Part shown: positions 17,372 through 26,290 of the stretch, piece by piece
Numbering within the stretch: the first letter of the stretch is position 1
How the letters are laid out: each line of letters begins with the position of its first letter
The notes under the pieces: model-generated
What the model was told of the DNA's origin: nothing
Database searches by the model: none
What the model saw: only the letters and a program-made list of their open reading frames with translations
Program-made: the position numbers and the translations under genes
From: JALEFZ01 sp039820545
GTDB taxonomy: Bacteria > Bacteroidota > Bacteroidia > J057
NCBI GenBank assembly: GCA_039820545.1
Contig: JBCBPW010000014.1
Coordinates: 1-64,000 of the forward strand
Length of the DNA: 64,000 nucleotides
Direction of reading: 5' to 3'

Positions 17372-19996
17372 TTACCACTCAAAACGAACAACCGCATTAG
17401 GGGTGAATCGGAGGTTGATCTTGTTATTAGTTCTGACAATGGGTGGATTACCAGGGCGAAGTTCGACCCAAGAGTCCCTACTGTAGGCATTTTCATTTTG
17501 ATAAATATTGTAAAGAGAAATGCCTATGACACCCTTCCAAGTGGCATCTTTGGGGGCCAGTTTGTAAGCAGCAGAGAGGTTGAGGTTATGCTGAGCACTT
17601 AGCCTACGATCATTGTACGCTTCGTAGATGGGATTGACAATATCAGGTCCCATGGTCTGCTTCATAATCTTGAAGGAGTCAAACGCTGCATAAGGTAGGC
17701 CAGAGGCGTAGTTCCATCCAATGGAAGCTTCCCACTTGCGCCAGTCCACTTGATTGACAAAGTAAATGGTGTGGCGCTGGTCATGTCCTGCGGGAAAATC
17801 AGGATCGAAGAAGTCTGGAAATTCATAGTTTACCTGCGATAAAGTATAGCTGAGCCACGTCCTGCCGTACTTCCATCTTTTCTTGATCAAGAAATCCATG
17901 CCCCAGACACTTCCCTCTCCCAGCTCATAATCTCCTTTATTGATACCCTCAAAACCTGTCGCCAGAGACGTGAGCCCATTCAGCTTTCGATGATACATCT
18001 GTAGGTCCAATACCCATGAATCAGGATTCCATAAGAGCCCAACCTGATACTGCTGCGAGGTCAAGACAGGGATACGCTCCTTGTTGGCCAGCACCCAGAT
18101 GGGGATTTCAATTCCGATATGGTCTCCATTGAACTCAAGAAGTTGACTGATGTATTGCGCGTATTGTCCAGCTTGTCCATGAAGCCGCCATTTGGGATGG
18201 AAGTTGTACCATGCGTGGAGGCGTGGCTGCCAGTACCATCGCTCCGTCTGCCCAAAATACTCAGTACGCAGTCCAGCTTGAAGGCCCCATTTCTGCTGAG
18301 GATCGGTTTTGAAATCAGCATAAAGACTATGTAGACCCGATTGAAGCCGAAGATCCTCATCGGCCCGTTTGACGTTGTTGCGCTCCCGATCTATGAGATA
18401 GTTGACCTTGTAATCCGTCCATTGATACCCACCTTCTAGACGAAACTTACCCTTTGACTCATAGTGCTGGATAAGGTGAACCTGACGCTCTTGTATCGAA
18501 TTGGACTTGATGCCAACCTCTTCGGGGAAGTTTCCTCTATCTACTTGAATATCAAAATTGTAATCGTAAGAAAAGTCTGTGTAAACACCCTTGAGCGTCG
18601 TGGCCCAACCTTTGCCCCAGTTGTGTTTCCACTTCAAGCTACTGCCGACATTGGTCAGCTTGAGGGTATCTCGCCGTCTGCGCGTGCTGCGTACATTGAA
18701 GATGGAGTCTTGAAATTGATTGGTGGCAATGAATCCTGCAATGGAAATATCGTTCTGGGGATTGGGTCTGAACCCTATTTTAGCATGTGCATCTACAAAT
18801 CGGAAGTCATCTTCAATTCTCAGATCTTGTGCTCTGCCTGTGAGATCTTCTGTAATGATGGACCCTCGCTGGACTCTGCGTGTATATTCGGCAAAGGTAG
18901 GTGTACGCCAGAAATCGTTGTGAGAGCGGCGGACAGAAGCGATAAACTGGGCCTTTTGTTGGGCAAAAGGAATCTTAGTGTAAGCATAACCATGAGTGAG
19001 ATTGAATCCCGCTCCTGCCAGAGGAGAGGTCTGCAAGGGATCGCCAGAACGCATGTCTACCACACCTGAAACTCTGTTGCCATACGGAGCACCAAAGCCC
19101 CCTTTGAATACCTTCATCTCATCGATGATATAGGGATTGAAGGCAGAGATCATCCCAAAATAATGGGAGGTCTGATAGACGGGGATTTCTTCCCATAAGA
19201 ATAGGTTCTGGTCGGGGGTTCCTCCTCGGAAATATAAATTAGAAACCTCTCCGTTGGGAGCCGATATACCTGGTAGAAACTGTACTGTCTGCATGATGTC
19301 TGCTTCTACTTGACCTGGCAAAGTACCGACTGCACGTGGGCGAATGACAATCGCACCTCCATTTTCTGCCAGATCAATCCCGTCTGTGAGGTAATCTGTG
19401 ATGTCAATGTGCTGCTCATTGAGTCCTACATAGGTAAGGAGGATTTCGGCCTCCTCATTTGTGAGAAAATCACGTACAGGTAGAATCGTTTTTACATATC
19501 CCAAATAGCTGATGACCAGACTATCTTGGGGTTGCAAAGATGACCAGAGCAGAAAACTTCCATCCTTGTTCGTAGTGGTCCCTGCGCGCCTGTCCTGAAA
19601 GTAGACATTGGCGAAGGCGAGCGGATCTCCCGTCAGGCGGTCCTTGACTACTCCCTTCAGCTCACGCATGTTGACAGCAGCTGTGAGCTCTAAGGTTAAA
19701 ATGATATAAGTATCATCCACTTGATTGTAGGTCAGCCCTTGACCCGCAAATAATTGTTTCAAGGCCCCCTCAATCGTTTCTGCCTCTATAGATTTATAAA
19801 GCACCTTGCCCTTGATGTTCGCAGACTTATAGGAGAAAGTAATGCCCATTGTCTCCTCCATCTTGATGATTACTTCCTCAAGAGGAGTCCCTTTCTGCCC
19901 AAATGTGTATTTGGCGGTCTGTGCCTGTATCCATGTACAGGTACAGAACAGACAGAAAAATAATAAATAGGGGATGTGTGGACGCTTTCTATGCAT
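17372..19996 (-). CDS. TonB-dependent receptor with STN and carboxypeptidase-like domains
   Basis: 874 residues from the ATG at 19996. After a signal peptide comes a secretin/TonB N-terminal (STN) domain (about 27-100) that contacts the FecR protein. A carboxypeptidase regulatory-like domain follows (LKGVVKDRLTGDPLAFANVYF), then a plug (AVGTLPGQVEADIMQTVQFLPG to NRVSGVVDMRSG) and a 22-strand-type barrel ending in aromatic FEW. It is the last gene of a sigma-FecR-receptor set, so the receptor senses its substrate and signals inward. No SusD partner follows; the ligand is unknown. The ORF is convergent with the haloperoxidase gene. Confidence 0.93.
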   Translation of the reverse strand: MHRKRPHIPYLLFFCLFCTCTWIQAQTAKYTFGQKGTPLEEVIIKMEETMGITFSYKSANIKGKVLYKSIEAETIEGALKQLFAGQGLTYNQVDDTYIILTLELTAAVNMRELKGVVKDRLTGDPLAFANVYFQDRRAGTTTNKDGSFLLWSSLQPQDSLVISYLGYVKTILPVRDFLTNEEAEILLTYVGLNEQHIDITDYLTDGIDLAENGGAIVIRPRAVGTLPGQVEADIMQTVQFLPGISAPNGEVSNLYFRGGTPDQNLFLWEEIPVYQTSHYFGMISAFNPYIIDEMKVFKGGFGAPYGNRVSGVVDMRSGDPLQTSPLAGAGFNLTHGYAYTKIPFAQQKAQFIASVRRSHNDFWRTPTFAEYTRRVQRGSIITEDLTGRAQDLRIEDDFRFVDAHAKIGFRPNPQNDISIAGFIATNQFQDSIFNVRSTRRRRDTLKLTNVGSSLKWKHNWGKGWATTLKGVYTDFSYDYNFDIQVDRGNFPEEVGIKSNSIQERQVHLIQHYESKGKFRLEGGYQWTDYKVNYLIDRERNNVKRADEDLRLQSGLHSLYADFKTDPQQKWGLQAGLRTEYFGQTERWYWQPRLHAWYNFHPKWRLHGQAGQYAQYISQLLEFNGDHIGIEIPIWVLANKERIPVLTSQQYQVGLLWNPDSWVLDLQMYHRKLNGLTSLATGFEGINKGDYELGEGSVWGMDFLIKKRWKYGRTWLSYTLSQVNYEFPDFFDPDFPAGHDQRHTIYFVNQVDWRKWEASIGWNYASGLPYAAFDSFKIMKQTMGPDIVNPIYEAYNDRRLSAQHNLNLSAAYKLAPKDATWKGVIGISLYNIYQNENAYSRDSWVELRPGNPPIVRTNNKINLRFTPNAVVRFEW

Positions 19997-20021
19997 AAAA
20001 ATAAGTAGAGGATACAAATCC

Positions 20022-20056
20022 TTTAGACCCTGTTTGGAACTTCAAATAGGGTCTTA
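20022..20056 (-). repeat. Dispersed 3'-end repeat, copy C
   Basis: A 35-base element filling the gap between the FecR and receptor genes and overlapping the FecR stop codon. It contains AGACCCT and AGGGTCT as a perfect inverted repeat around GTTTGGAACTTCAAAT. It may attenuate transcription between the two genes. Confidence 0.55.
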
Positions 20057-20995
20057 GGGCTGTTCGTTAGCAGGACGATTGGCATTCTTAGGGAATAATC
20101 GGAAAGTATTGGGTTCTACTTCTTCATATGTTAGACCTAATAAACCCACAAAAATCTTGTCGAATGCCTTGGTTCGATCATTTGTCTCAAATGAGGTTCT
20201 CAGCTTTTCATCTAAGTCAATCTCTCTCGTTTCAAATTGGATTCCAAACTGACGTTCCATCTCTTCTAAAATCTCACCCAGAGGTACATCTTGGAAAGTA
20301 AATGTCCCTTTTGTCCAAGAGGGGATATCTGCCGTACCCACCACTTTGGGGGTGGCTACTTGTCCTACAAGACGGATGCCTTTTCCTTTTTCGAGTAGGG
20401 CTTGCTCTTTACCCCCGGTATCCAGTACAGACACCTTTCCTTCCAGGCAATTGACTTCTAGCACTTCTCCACGAGATTTGACATTGAATTTGGTACCCAG
20501 GACCTGCACCGATCCTGTAGCTGTCTGTACGGTGAAAGTCTTTCCTTTGGCTACCGCAAAGAAGGCCTCTCCCTCCAGCTTGAGTTTGCGTTCGTCTTCC
20601 CACTTTCCTTCATCATAGGAAAGGGTACTCTGTTTATTCAGGTTGAAGGTCGACTGGTCGGGCAATACGCCTTCCAGCATTTGGTCTGTCGCAGCGAACT
20701 GTACAGGGTTGGACGGATTGTTAGGGAGTAGGAACCATACAGCGAGCAAAACGATAGAGGCTGCCACTGCATAGGTGATCCAGCGGGGAAAGGAAACGAC
20801 ACGTGCTGATTTCTTCTCCTGCAAGATTTGATTCAATATCTGCTCCTTTTGGGGTAGACTTGGGGCTGATAGCCCGTCTGTTTGGCGGACCAGTGCCGCC
20901 AAGGATTCGTATTCCGGCCGCTGCCGAAAGACTGCAAGCTCCTCCTCGGAGAGCTCACCATTTATCCATTTGTGTAACATCTCGTCATTTGTCAT
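20054..20995 (-). CDS. FecR family anti-sigma/sigma regulator
   Basis: 313 residues: a short cytoplasmic N-terminal domain that binds the sigma factor, one membrane segment (WITYAVAASIVLLAVWFLL, about 67-85), a periplasmic FecR domain (VLPDQSTFNLNKQSTLSYDE to VQVLGTKFNVKSRG), and a C-terminal DUF4974 domain (FTFQDVPLGEILEEMERQFG). It relays the signal from the receptor STN domain to the ECF sigma factor. It lies 111 bases after the sigma gene and 57 bases before the receptor start, all on the minus strand. Confidence 0.95.
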   Translation of the reverse strand: MTNDEMLHKWINGELSEEELAVFRQRPEYESLAALVRQTDGLSAPSLPQKEQILNQILQEKKSARVVSFPRWITYAVAASIVLLAVWFLLPNNPSNPVQFAATDQMLEGVLPDQSTFNLNKQSTLSYDEGKWEDERKLKLEGEAFFAVAKGKTFTVQTATGSVQVLGTKFNVKSRGEVLEVNCLEGKVSVLDTGGKEQALLEKGKGIRLVGQVATPKVVGTADIPSWTKGTFTFQDVPLGEILEEMERQFGIQFETREIDLDEKLRTSFETNDRTKAFDKIFVGLLGLTYEEVEPNTFRLFPKNANRPANEQP

Positions 20996-21106
20996 GATAT
21001 TCTTTTTGTTGCATCAATCACCTTATAGACAGCTTGCATAATTGAACACTTACCCCTTTTGGTAAAAAGTTTTCGTTTTTGGTCTGTAGGAGTGAGACGG
21101 CACCCA

Positions 21107-21619
21107 CTAACGAATTTTGTCAGTGACCACTCTCAACTTGTCAAGGGCGTTGTACATGCGTTTTTCAACTGCTTGGCGACTGATTCCCAAGGTGGCTGCA
21201 ATCTCTTTATAGGTCATTTTGTCGATGCGACTCATCAAAAAGACCACCCGTTGTTTTTCGGGCAGATTGGAGATGGCGGTTTCCAATTGCGTTTTCAGTT
21301 CATTTTCCTCCATTACAAACTCTGGACTCTCACTCGTGTGGCTCAAAGGCTTTCGCTGCTGAAATTTCAATACGACTTTTTTGTGTTCGTAATTATTGAG
21401 CAAAAGATTGTTGGCAATCTTGAAGACGTAGCCCTTTGCTGTTTGCAGCGCTACCTTGGCGCAGTTTTTCCAAAGCCGCGTAAATGCTTCTTGAGAAAGA
21501 TCCTGAGAAAGCGCTTCATCCCCAGTTTTGTAGTATAAATAATGGAAAAGGTTATCCGAATATTCTTGAAATATGTTGCTGAAGGTCCTTTCCTCACAAA
21601 CAGAAGATGTATCTGACAT
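21107..21619 (-). CDS. RNA polymerase ECF sigma factor
   Basis: 170 residues with sigma region 2 (YSDNLFHYLYYKTGDEALSQDLSQEAFTRLW) and region 4 (LPEKQRVVFLMSRIDKMTYKEIAATLGISRQAVEKRMYNALDKL). It is typical of the Bacteroidota FecI-like group paired with FecR. It should direct transcription of its own operon, including the receptor, when the receptor is occupied. First gene of the three-gene set. Confidence 0.95.
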   Translation of the reverse strand: MSDTSSVCEERTFSNIFQEYSDNLFHYLYYKTGDEALSQDLSQEAFTRLWKNCAKVALQTAKGYVFKIANNLLLNNYEHKKVVLKFQQRKPLSHTSESPEFVMEENELKTQLETAISNLPEKQRVVFLMSRIDKMTYKEIAATLGISRQAVEKRMYNALDKLRVVTDKIR

Positions 21620-22008
21620 AATCGAATATCTAAATCTTAATATGTGAAAATGGGAAAAACCTGGAATTATTCATCATGAATCAGGGTGAAAAATGAAGAA
21701 TGTTGGATGATTGGGAATAAGGAGGTGTTTGGACAGGATAATAAAAACCTGAGCGCAGGGGAAGGGGACGTCGTATATAGGTTCTTGACGCAGACGCCTC
21801 AATGAGCATGCGCGTCGTTTTTAATATAGATTAAAAGAATTTGCCCAGCATTTTAATAGACTTGCAGCGTCGAATGAGAAAACTTTTTTAAAAAAATGAA
21901 AAAAATCTGTAGGGAGGGTAGGTGTTGAAGAAGGTGCCCGGTCTTTAGGCTGTATTTTCAGAAATACACACCCGAACCAACACTTTGTTCGCTTAAGATT
22001 TGATACTG
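21620..22008. other. Divergent intergenic region
   Basis: A 389-base spacer between the sigma factor gene (minus) and the di-heme peroxidase gene (plus), so it holds both promoters. It is AT-rich next to the sigma gene, has an A/T tract near 21880-21907 and a loose GACGC/GCGTC stem at 21787-21816 followed by TTTTT. No reading frame is credible. Confidence 0.45.
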
Positions 22009-23487
22009 ATGAAGAATACCAAGCAACGTTTCATTCCCGCTTATCTAGCCAGCTTTCTTATCCTATCCCTTAGCCTTATTTCTTGTGAACCTGAAACGCC
22101 AGATGATATTCCTTGTGCAGAACGGACTTGGTATCAAGACGCAGACAATGATGGACTAGGCAATGCCGCAGCGACGCAAGTCGCCTGCGAGCAGCCTGCT
22201 GGGTATGTCTCCAATGCGGACGACGACAACGATTTATGTAGTTCTACCATAGATGAATGTGGGATCTGTGGTGGCCCTGGCGCGACGACTTACTATGCCG
22301 ATAATGACAATGACGGTCTGGGAGATCCTAATAATGCTGTGCAGGAATGTACCCAGCCTACAGGTTATGTTTCCAACTCAGACGACCTCAATGATGACTT
22401 GGATAATAGTGTATCTGCCATAGAAAGGGTGTTCGGTGGAAGGATTGATTTAGAAAATTTGCTCAATTATAGTAACCAAGCGGTACCTAATTACATCAAT
22501 GAGGACAATACAAGGAATAATCCGATCACGGATGCAGGAGCGACACTGGGACGTGTATTATTTTATGATGTGAACCTATCTGTAGACAATACCATTGCTT
22601 GTGCAAGTTGTCATCAGCAGGCAGCAGGCTTCAGTGACAGAAGTTTGTTGAGTCAAGGGGTAGCAGGTGTGACGGGGCGACATTCGATGCGTCTGATCAA
22701 TGCAAGATTTGCAGAAGAGGACAATTTCTTCTGGGACGAGCGGGCCAATACGCTTGAGGAGCAGACGACACAACCGATTCAGGATCACATAGAGATGGGT
22801 TTTAGTGGGCAGAATGGAGATCCGAGTATAGAAGATTTGATCGCAAAGCTGGAAGCACTCGATTACTATCAGGAACTCTTCACCTTTGTGTATGGACAAG
22901 ATGAGATTACGGAGGAGAAAATGCAGATGGCGCTGGCACAGTTTGTTCGGAGCATCCAGTCATTCGACTCGCGCTATGACCAGGGGAGAGGGCAGGTGAA
23001 CAATGACAACGCCAACTTCCCCAACTTCACTGCTGAAGAAAACGCTGGCAAGCGTCTGTTCATGACGCCACCTAATCAGGGCGGAGCAGGATGTGCGGGT
23101 TGCCACCGTGCCCCAGAGTTTGACATCGACCCCAACTCTCGCAACAATGGAGTCGTCGGTGTTGCAGGAAATCCAGGGATGATTGACATCACGATCACAC
23201 GCTCTCCCACTCTGAGAGATATGGTCGATCCCAACGGAGTATTGAATGGGGCCTTGATGCATGATGGAAGTCTAGCGACGCTAGCAGATGTGATTGAGCA
23301 TTACAATGATGTCGCTGCGATACAAGGAAATAATAATCTCGATCCACGTCTGCGTGGAGGTCCTGGAGGACAAGGTCAGAACTTGAATTTAACAGACAAT
23401 GAAAAGACTTCGATTGTAGCTTTCCTAGAGACACTGTCAGGAAACAATGTCTACCGAGACGTCAGATGGTCGAATCCATTTCAGTAA
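22009..23487 (+). CDS. Di-heme cytochrome c peroxidase lipoprotein (MauG/CCP family)
   Basis: 492 residues. The ATG at 22009 is preferred over an in-frame TTG at 22000. A lipoprotein signal (LASFLILSLSLISC) is followed by two Asp-rich calcium-binding repeats (YQDADNDGLGNA and YADNDNDGLGDP), each ending in a QPxGYVSN phrase. The enzyme core follows, with heme motifs C198-AS-C-H202 and C362-AG-C-H366. The CCP/MauG family reduces hydrogen peroxide or oxidises partner proteins. Heme attachment would need the cytochrome maturation system encoded about 2 kb downstream. Confidence 0.93.
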   Translation: MKNTKQRFIPAYLASFLILSLSLISCEPETPDDIPCAERTWYQDADNDGLGNAAATQVACEQPAGYVSNADDDNDLCSSTIDECGICGGPGATTYYADNDNDGLGDPNNAVQECTQPTGYVSNSDDLNDDLDNSVSAIERVFGGRIDLENLLNYSNQAVPNYINEDNTRNNPITDAGATLGRVLFYDVNLSVDNTIACASCHQQAAGFSDRSLLSQGVAGVTGRHSMRLINARFAEEDNFFWDERANTLEEQTTQPIQDHIEMGFSGQNGDPSIEDLIAKLEALDYYQELFTFVYGQDEITEEKMQMALAQFVRSIQSFDSRYDQGRGQVNNDNANFPNFTAEENAGKRLFMTPPNQGGAGCAGCHRAPEFDIDPNSRNNGVVGVAGNPGMIDITITRSPTLRDMVDPNGVLNGALMHDGSLATLADVIEHYNDVAAIQGNNNLDPRLRGGPGGQGQNLNLTDNEKTSIVAFLETLSGNNVYRDVRWSNPFQ

Positions 23488-23546
23488 AAAATAGAGACTT
23501 ATCATAGTCTCACCGATTCAGGGGTTTTTTATAGTTGTGTGGAGCA

Positions 23547-23584
23547 GGAGGGAGCTTTCAGGGAGCTTCCTCCGCCCGTTTTTT
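23547..23584 (+). terminator. Intrinsic terminator downstream of the peroxidase gene
   Basis: GGAGGGAGCT can pair with AGCTTCCTCC with a small bulge, followed after a short gap by TTTTTT. Confidence 0.65.
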
Positions 23585-23613
23585 ATAGGGAAATATTCAG
23601 ATAATCTCCGTGC

Positions 23614-23645
23614 TTGCCCTTTATTCCTATCTTTGATCTTTTCCG
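23614..23645 (+). promoter_or_regulatory. Candidate Bacteroidota promoter for the CSD-DUF3825 gene
   Basis: TATCTTTG at 23638-23645 matches the -7 consensus TAnnTTTG. A TTG at 23614-23616 sits 21 bases upstream, in the -33 position. Confidence 0.5.
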
Positions 23646-23797
23646 CATACAAAAACACATACACCATTCACGAAACACTTCTTTCCATTCGATGCGATGC
23701 GGCTTGTTTTTACTCCTTTAAATGGGATTTTAGATGAATCAACACGAAGAACTCACCAGAGTTTGTTTCACTTACCCATTAATACACCCACTATATT

Positions 23798-25012
23798 ATG
23801 CCGCTGGGGATCGTCAGCTTCTTTAATATATCCAGAGGATTCGGCAAGATTCGCACAGATGAAGTGCCGGAGGGGGTGTTTGTACATTACAGTGAGATAC
23901 AGGGAGAAGCCAAGATCTTGATTGAGCATGAGATGGTAGAGTTTGAGTTGAAACCTACCCAAAAGGGACCTCAGGCGAATGGTGTCATCCGACTCAGTGA
24001 GCGACTCAAAGGAAAGATCATTCAGTACGATAAGGGGTACGGATATGTCAAGACACGTGAAGGGAAAATCTATTTTCTCCATCATAAGGATGTGATTGGG
24101 ATGGGCTTCAAGCGTATTGAGCCCTTTTTCGAAGTAGAGTTTAGCCCCTTCGAGGGAGAAGATGGAGCCTTAGCCAAGGAGGTCATCGTCGTCGATCCTC
24201 GTCCAGCCTTGGAGCGCTTTGCCCATCTAGGCGATTGGAGGGAGCATCTGAGCCAGCTCAACGATTTGGCGCAGCCAGAGCATTGGGACTTACCTTCCCA
24301 GTCGGAGGCACATCGCATTTTGCACAACTATCTGTATCATACCTTTGCGCGCATCGAGGAGGAAGGTAAAATCCAATATGCGGTTGATGACAAGGGGCAA
24401 AAGCTGGCTTGTTGGCACACTGGTTTGCTGACGCCTTCTTTGGAGGAGATTTTCGCCTACTTTATTCCCCACAAGAAGCGGCGTACGCGTGCGGGCTACC
24501 TTCGACAAAACCAGTGGGTCTTGGCCTGCTTTGCACCTGAGAGCCATCGGTACATGAATCACTTTTCGACTAAGCCGATGATGCCTCTATACTTTGAGGA
24601 TGCATCTGAGTTGATCTATGATCCGCGCCGTCGGCTGGTGGTAGATTTTGAGCACATTGTCAATGATCATCGGCAGCGATTTCCAGAGCCGTTACAGGCG
24701 GCAGGGTCAGAGACGCTGATGTTGCAGTTGCGTCAGGCGATGGATCGTACGCTGTTATTGGTCCAGAGAAACTATCGCATGGCACTGCCTCAGTATTATC
24801 GTGGCAAGGTGCAGTTGTTGTTGCCCTTGTGTTTGGTCGATCCCAAGGTGCCTGATTTGGCCTTGGTGGTGAGTTGGGAGCATGAGGTCTATCGTGCGAA
24901 TACGGTCTTGGGCCTAGATTGGGCTTATCAGAACGCGCGCTTGATGGCACCTTTGGAGGATGGATGGCTATGGCGGGCAGTTCAATATAAAAAGAGCCAA
25001 ACCATCTTATGA
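23798..25012 (+). CDS. Two cold-shock domains fused to a DUF3825 domain
   Basis: 404 residues. Residues 3-65 form a cold-shock-like domain (GIVSFFNISRGFGKI and GVFVHYSEI). Residues 69-132 form a second, more divergent one (KGKIIQYDKGYGYV and KIYFLHHKDV). Residues about 165-400 match DUF3825, including ILHNYLYHTFARI and the signature HTGLLTPSLEEIFAYF (207-222). Cold-shock folds bind single-stranded nucleic acid, so an RNA role is likely, but the activity of DUF3825 is not established. It is a single-gene unit with its own promoter candidate. Confidence 0.8.
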   Translation: MPLGIVSFFNISRGFGKIRTDEVPEGVFVHYSEIQGEAKILIEHEMVEFELKPTQKGPQANGVIRLSERLKGKIIQYDKGYGYVKTREGKIYFLHHKDVIGMGFKRIEPFFEVEFSPFEGEDGALAKEVIVVDPRPALERFAHLGDWREHLSQLNDLAQPEHWDLPSQSEAHRILHNYLYHTFARIEEEGKIQYAVDDKGQKLACWHTGLLTPSLEEIFAYFIPHKKRRTRAGYLRQNQWVLACFAPESHRYMNHFSTKPMMPLYFEDASELIYDPRRRLVVDFEHIVNDHRQRFPEPLQAAGSETLMLQLRQAMDRTLLLVQRNYRMALPQYYRGKVQLLLPLCLVDPKVPDLALVVSWEHEVYRANTVLGLDWAYQNARLMAPLEDGWLWRAVQYKKSQTIL

Positions 25013-25043
25013 TTTGACTCCCTTTATTTCTATGTGCGCGGGC

Positions 25044-25223
25044 TTAGTTCTGCTGTGCCTGGATTGCTTTTACTTTAGAATCCAGAGAGCGAATCACCTC
25101 TAGGTTTTCGAGTTCTGGTGTAGACTGAATACCAGTAGTCTGAGGATTCGTCTTGAGGGCAAAGCGACGTCTTTTGGCTCTAGCGCGCAGACGAAGTTTC
25201 TTTGTTGTAAATTTCTTGGACAT
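25044..25223 (-). CDS. Small basic protein, unknown
   Basis: 59 residues, beginning MSKKFTTKKLRLRARAKRRR and ending in a mildly acidic, helix-prone tail (STPELENLEVIRSLDSKVKA). The first 25 residues are strongly Lys/Arg-rich, suggesting contact with RNA or DNA, perhaps ribosome-associated. It is convergent with the CSD-DUF3825 gene, 31 bases from its stop. I recognise no family. Support is the clean frame with ATG, a plausible A-rich leader (AGAAAGAATAAAG) and protein-like composition. Confidence 0.55.
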   Translation of the reverse strand: MSKKFTTKKLRLRARAKRRRFALKTNPQTTGIQSTPELENLEVIRSLDSKVKAIQAQQN

Positions 25224-25482
25224 GACGCTTTATTCTTTCTAAACGGATTGCAAAGATAGAGAAAAAATGTGAATAGGGGAAAGGAAGTGGGAATTATTTT
25301 AACCTGAGAAATAAGCGTGTTCACAAGTGGTTTTATACATGCTTTGATAATCTGTAGTGTAGTATGCCATCAAGCACAGGCTTTAGACAATCACTCCTCA
25401 TCATATTCCATTTATAGACGCTCTCCCCTCCCCATATTTCCCGCTTTTTTCGCTAGCTTGCGCCTCTATTCAGTTTGCATTC

Positions 25483-26142
25483 ATGGTCCTCAAAGAAATT
25501 CTCATCCTGCTCCGCAAGGAGCTCATGCTAGAGTGGAAGCAAAAGTACGCCATCAATGGCCTCCTCCTCTATGTGCTTTGTATGGTCGTGGTGATCTCCC
25601 TCGCTTTCCTCAATAAGCTCAATCCCCTTACCTGGAATATCATCTTCTGGATCATCATGCTCTTTGTGGCCATCAACGCCGTAGCGAAAAGCTTCATGTC
25701 CGAGCGCTCAGGACATATGCTCTACCTTTATTCGGTCGTGAGCCCCACCTCCATCATCCTCGCCAAAACCATCTACAACCTGGGCCTCCTGGGGCTGGTG
25801 TCTATTGTCGCCCTATTTTCATTCGCCTTCCTCAATCAAATCCAACTCGCCAACGTCGGCGCGATGGTGGGTATCACCTTACTAGGAAGTGCAGCACTTA
25901 GTTCTAACCTCACCCTGGTCTCTGCTATTGCCTCTAAAGCTGCGAATCGTGGAACGCTACTCGCTGTTTTGAGCTTCCCTTTGTTAGTGCCAGTCCTGCT
26001 GGTACTAATCAGTTTGTCTCGCTATGCAATCGAAGGATTCGAAGGACTCCTCACCCAGGATCGATTTTTATTGGTAGGTGGAATGGCAGCCGTACTGACT
26101 GTAGTCTCTGTTATTCTTTTCCCCTTTGTCTGGAGAGATTAG
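25483..26142 (+). CDS. ccmB: Heme exporter protein CcmB
   Basis: 219 residues with six hydrophobic segments, opening MVLKEILILLRKELMLEWKQKYA and continuing SFMSERSGHMLYLYSVVSPTSIILAKTIYN. This is the membrane subunit of the CcmAB ABC complex of cytochrome c maturation system I, which works with CcmC to release holo-CcmE. It heads the ccm cluster, 148 bases before ccmC. The ATPase partner gene ccmA is not next to it in this window. Confidence 0.92.
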   Translation: MVLKEILILLRKELMLEWKQKYAINGLLLYVLCMVVVISLAFLNKLNPLTWNIIFWIIMLFVAINAVAKSFMSERSGHMLYLYSVVSPTSIILAKTIYNLGLLGLVSIVALFSFAFLNQIQLANVGAMVGITLLGSAALSSNLTLVSAIASKAANRGTLLAVLSFPLLVPVLLVLISLSRYAIEGFEGLLTQDRFLLVGGMAAVLTVVSVILFPFVWRD

Positions 26143-26215
26143 ATCAAATTTTCCATTTGTGCCAAGTCTATGAAAATATCTATATCTTTCACCTAAAGTT
26201 TTCGTTGAAAATCCT

Positions 26216-26223
26216 TAATTTTG
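26216..26223 (+). promoter_or_regulatory. Candidate -7 promoter box for ccmC
   Basis: TAATTTTG matches TAnnTTTG, 67 bases before the ccmC start and downstream of ccmB, suggesting a separate promoter for ccmC-F. The -33 box is not clear. Confidence 0.35.
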
Positions 26224-26290
26224 TGGCAGAAAAATAGAAAATCCCTGTAAACGAAGGAACAAAGAGGATTATATATAGTTTGGATCTAAT

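Larger units (their letters stand above)
23488..23797. other. Intergenic region with terminator and promoter
   Basis: The 310 bases hold a GAGACT/AGTCTC stem-loop (23494-23511) just past the peroxidase stop. The stronger terminator at 23547-23584 and a candidate promoter at 23614-23645 (both listed separately) follow, with a leader of about 145 bases. No gene is seen. Confidence 0.5.

Noticed and set aside
18464..19069. A 201-residue plus-strand frame
   Set aside because: It is antisense to the TonB receptor gene, with low-complexity content and no domain features.
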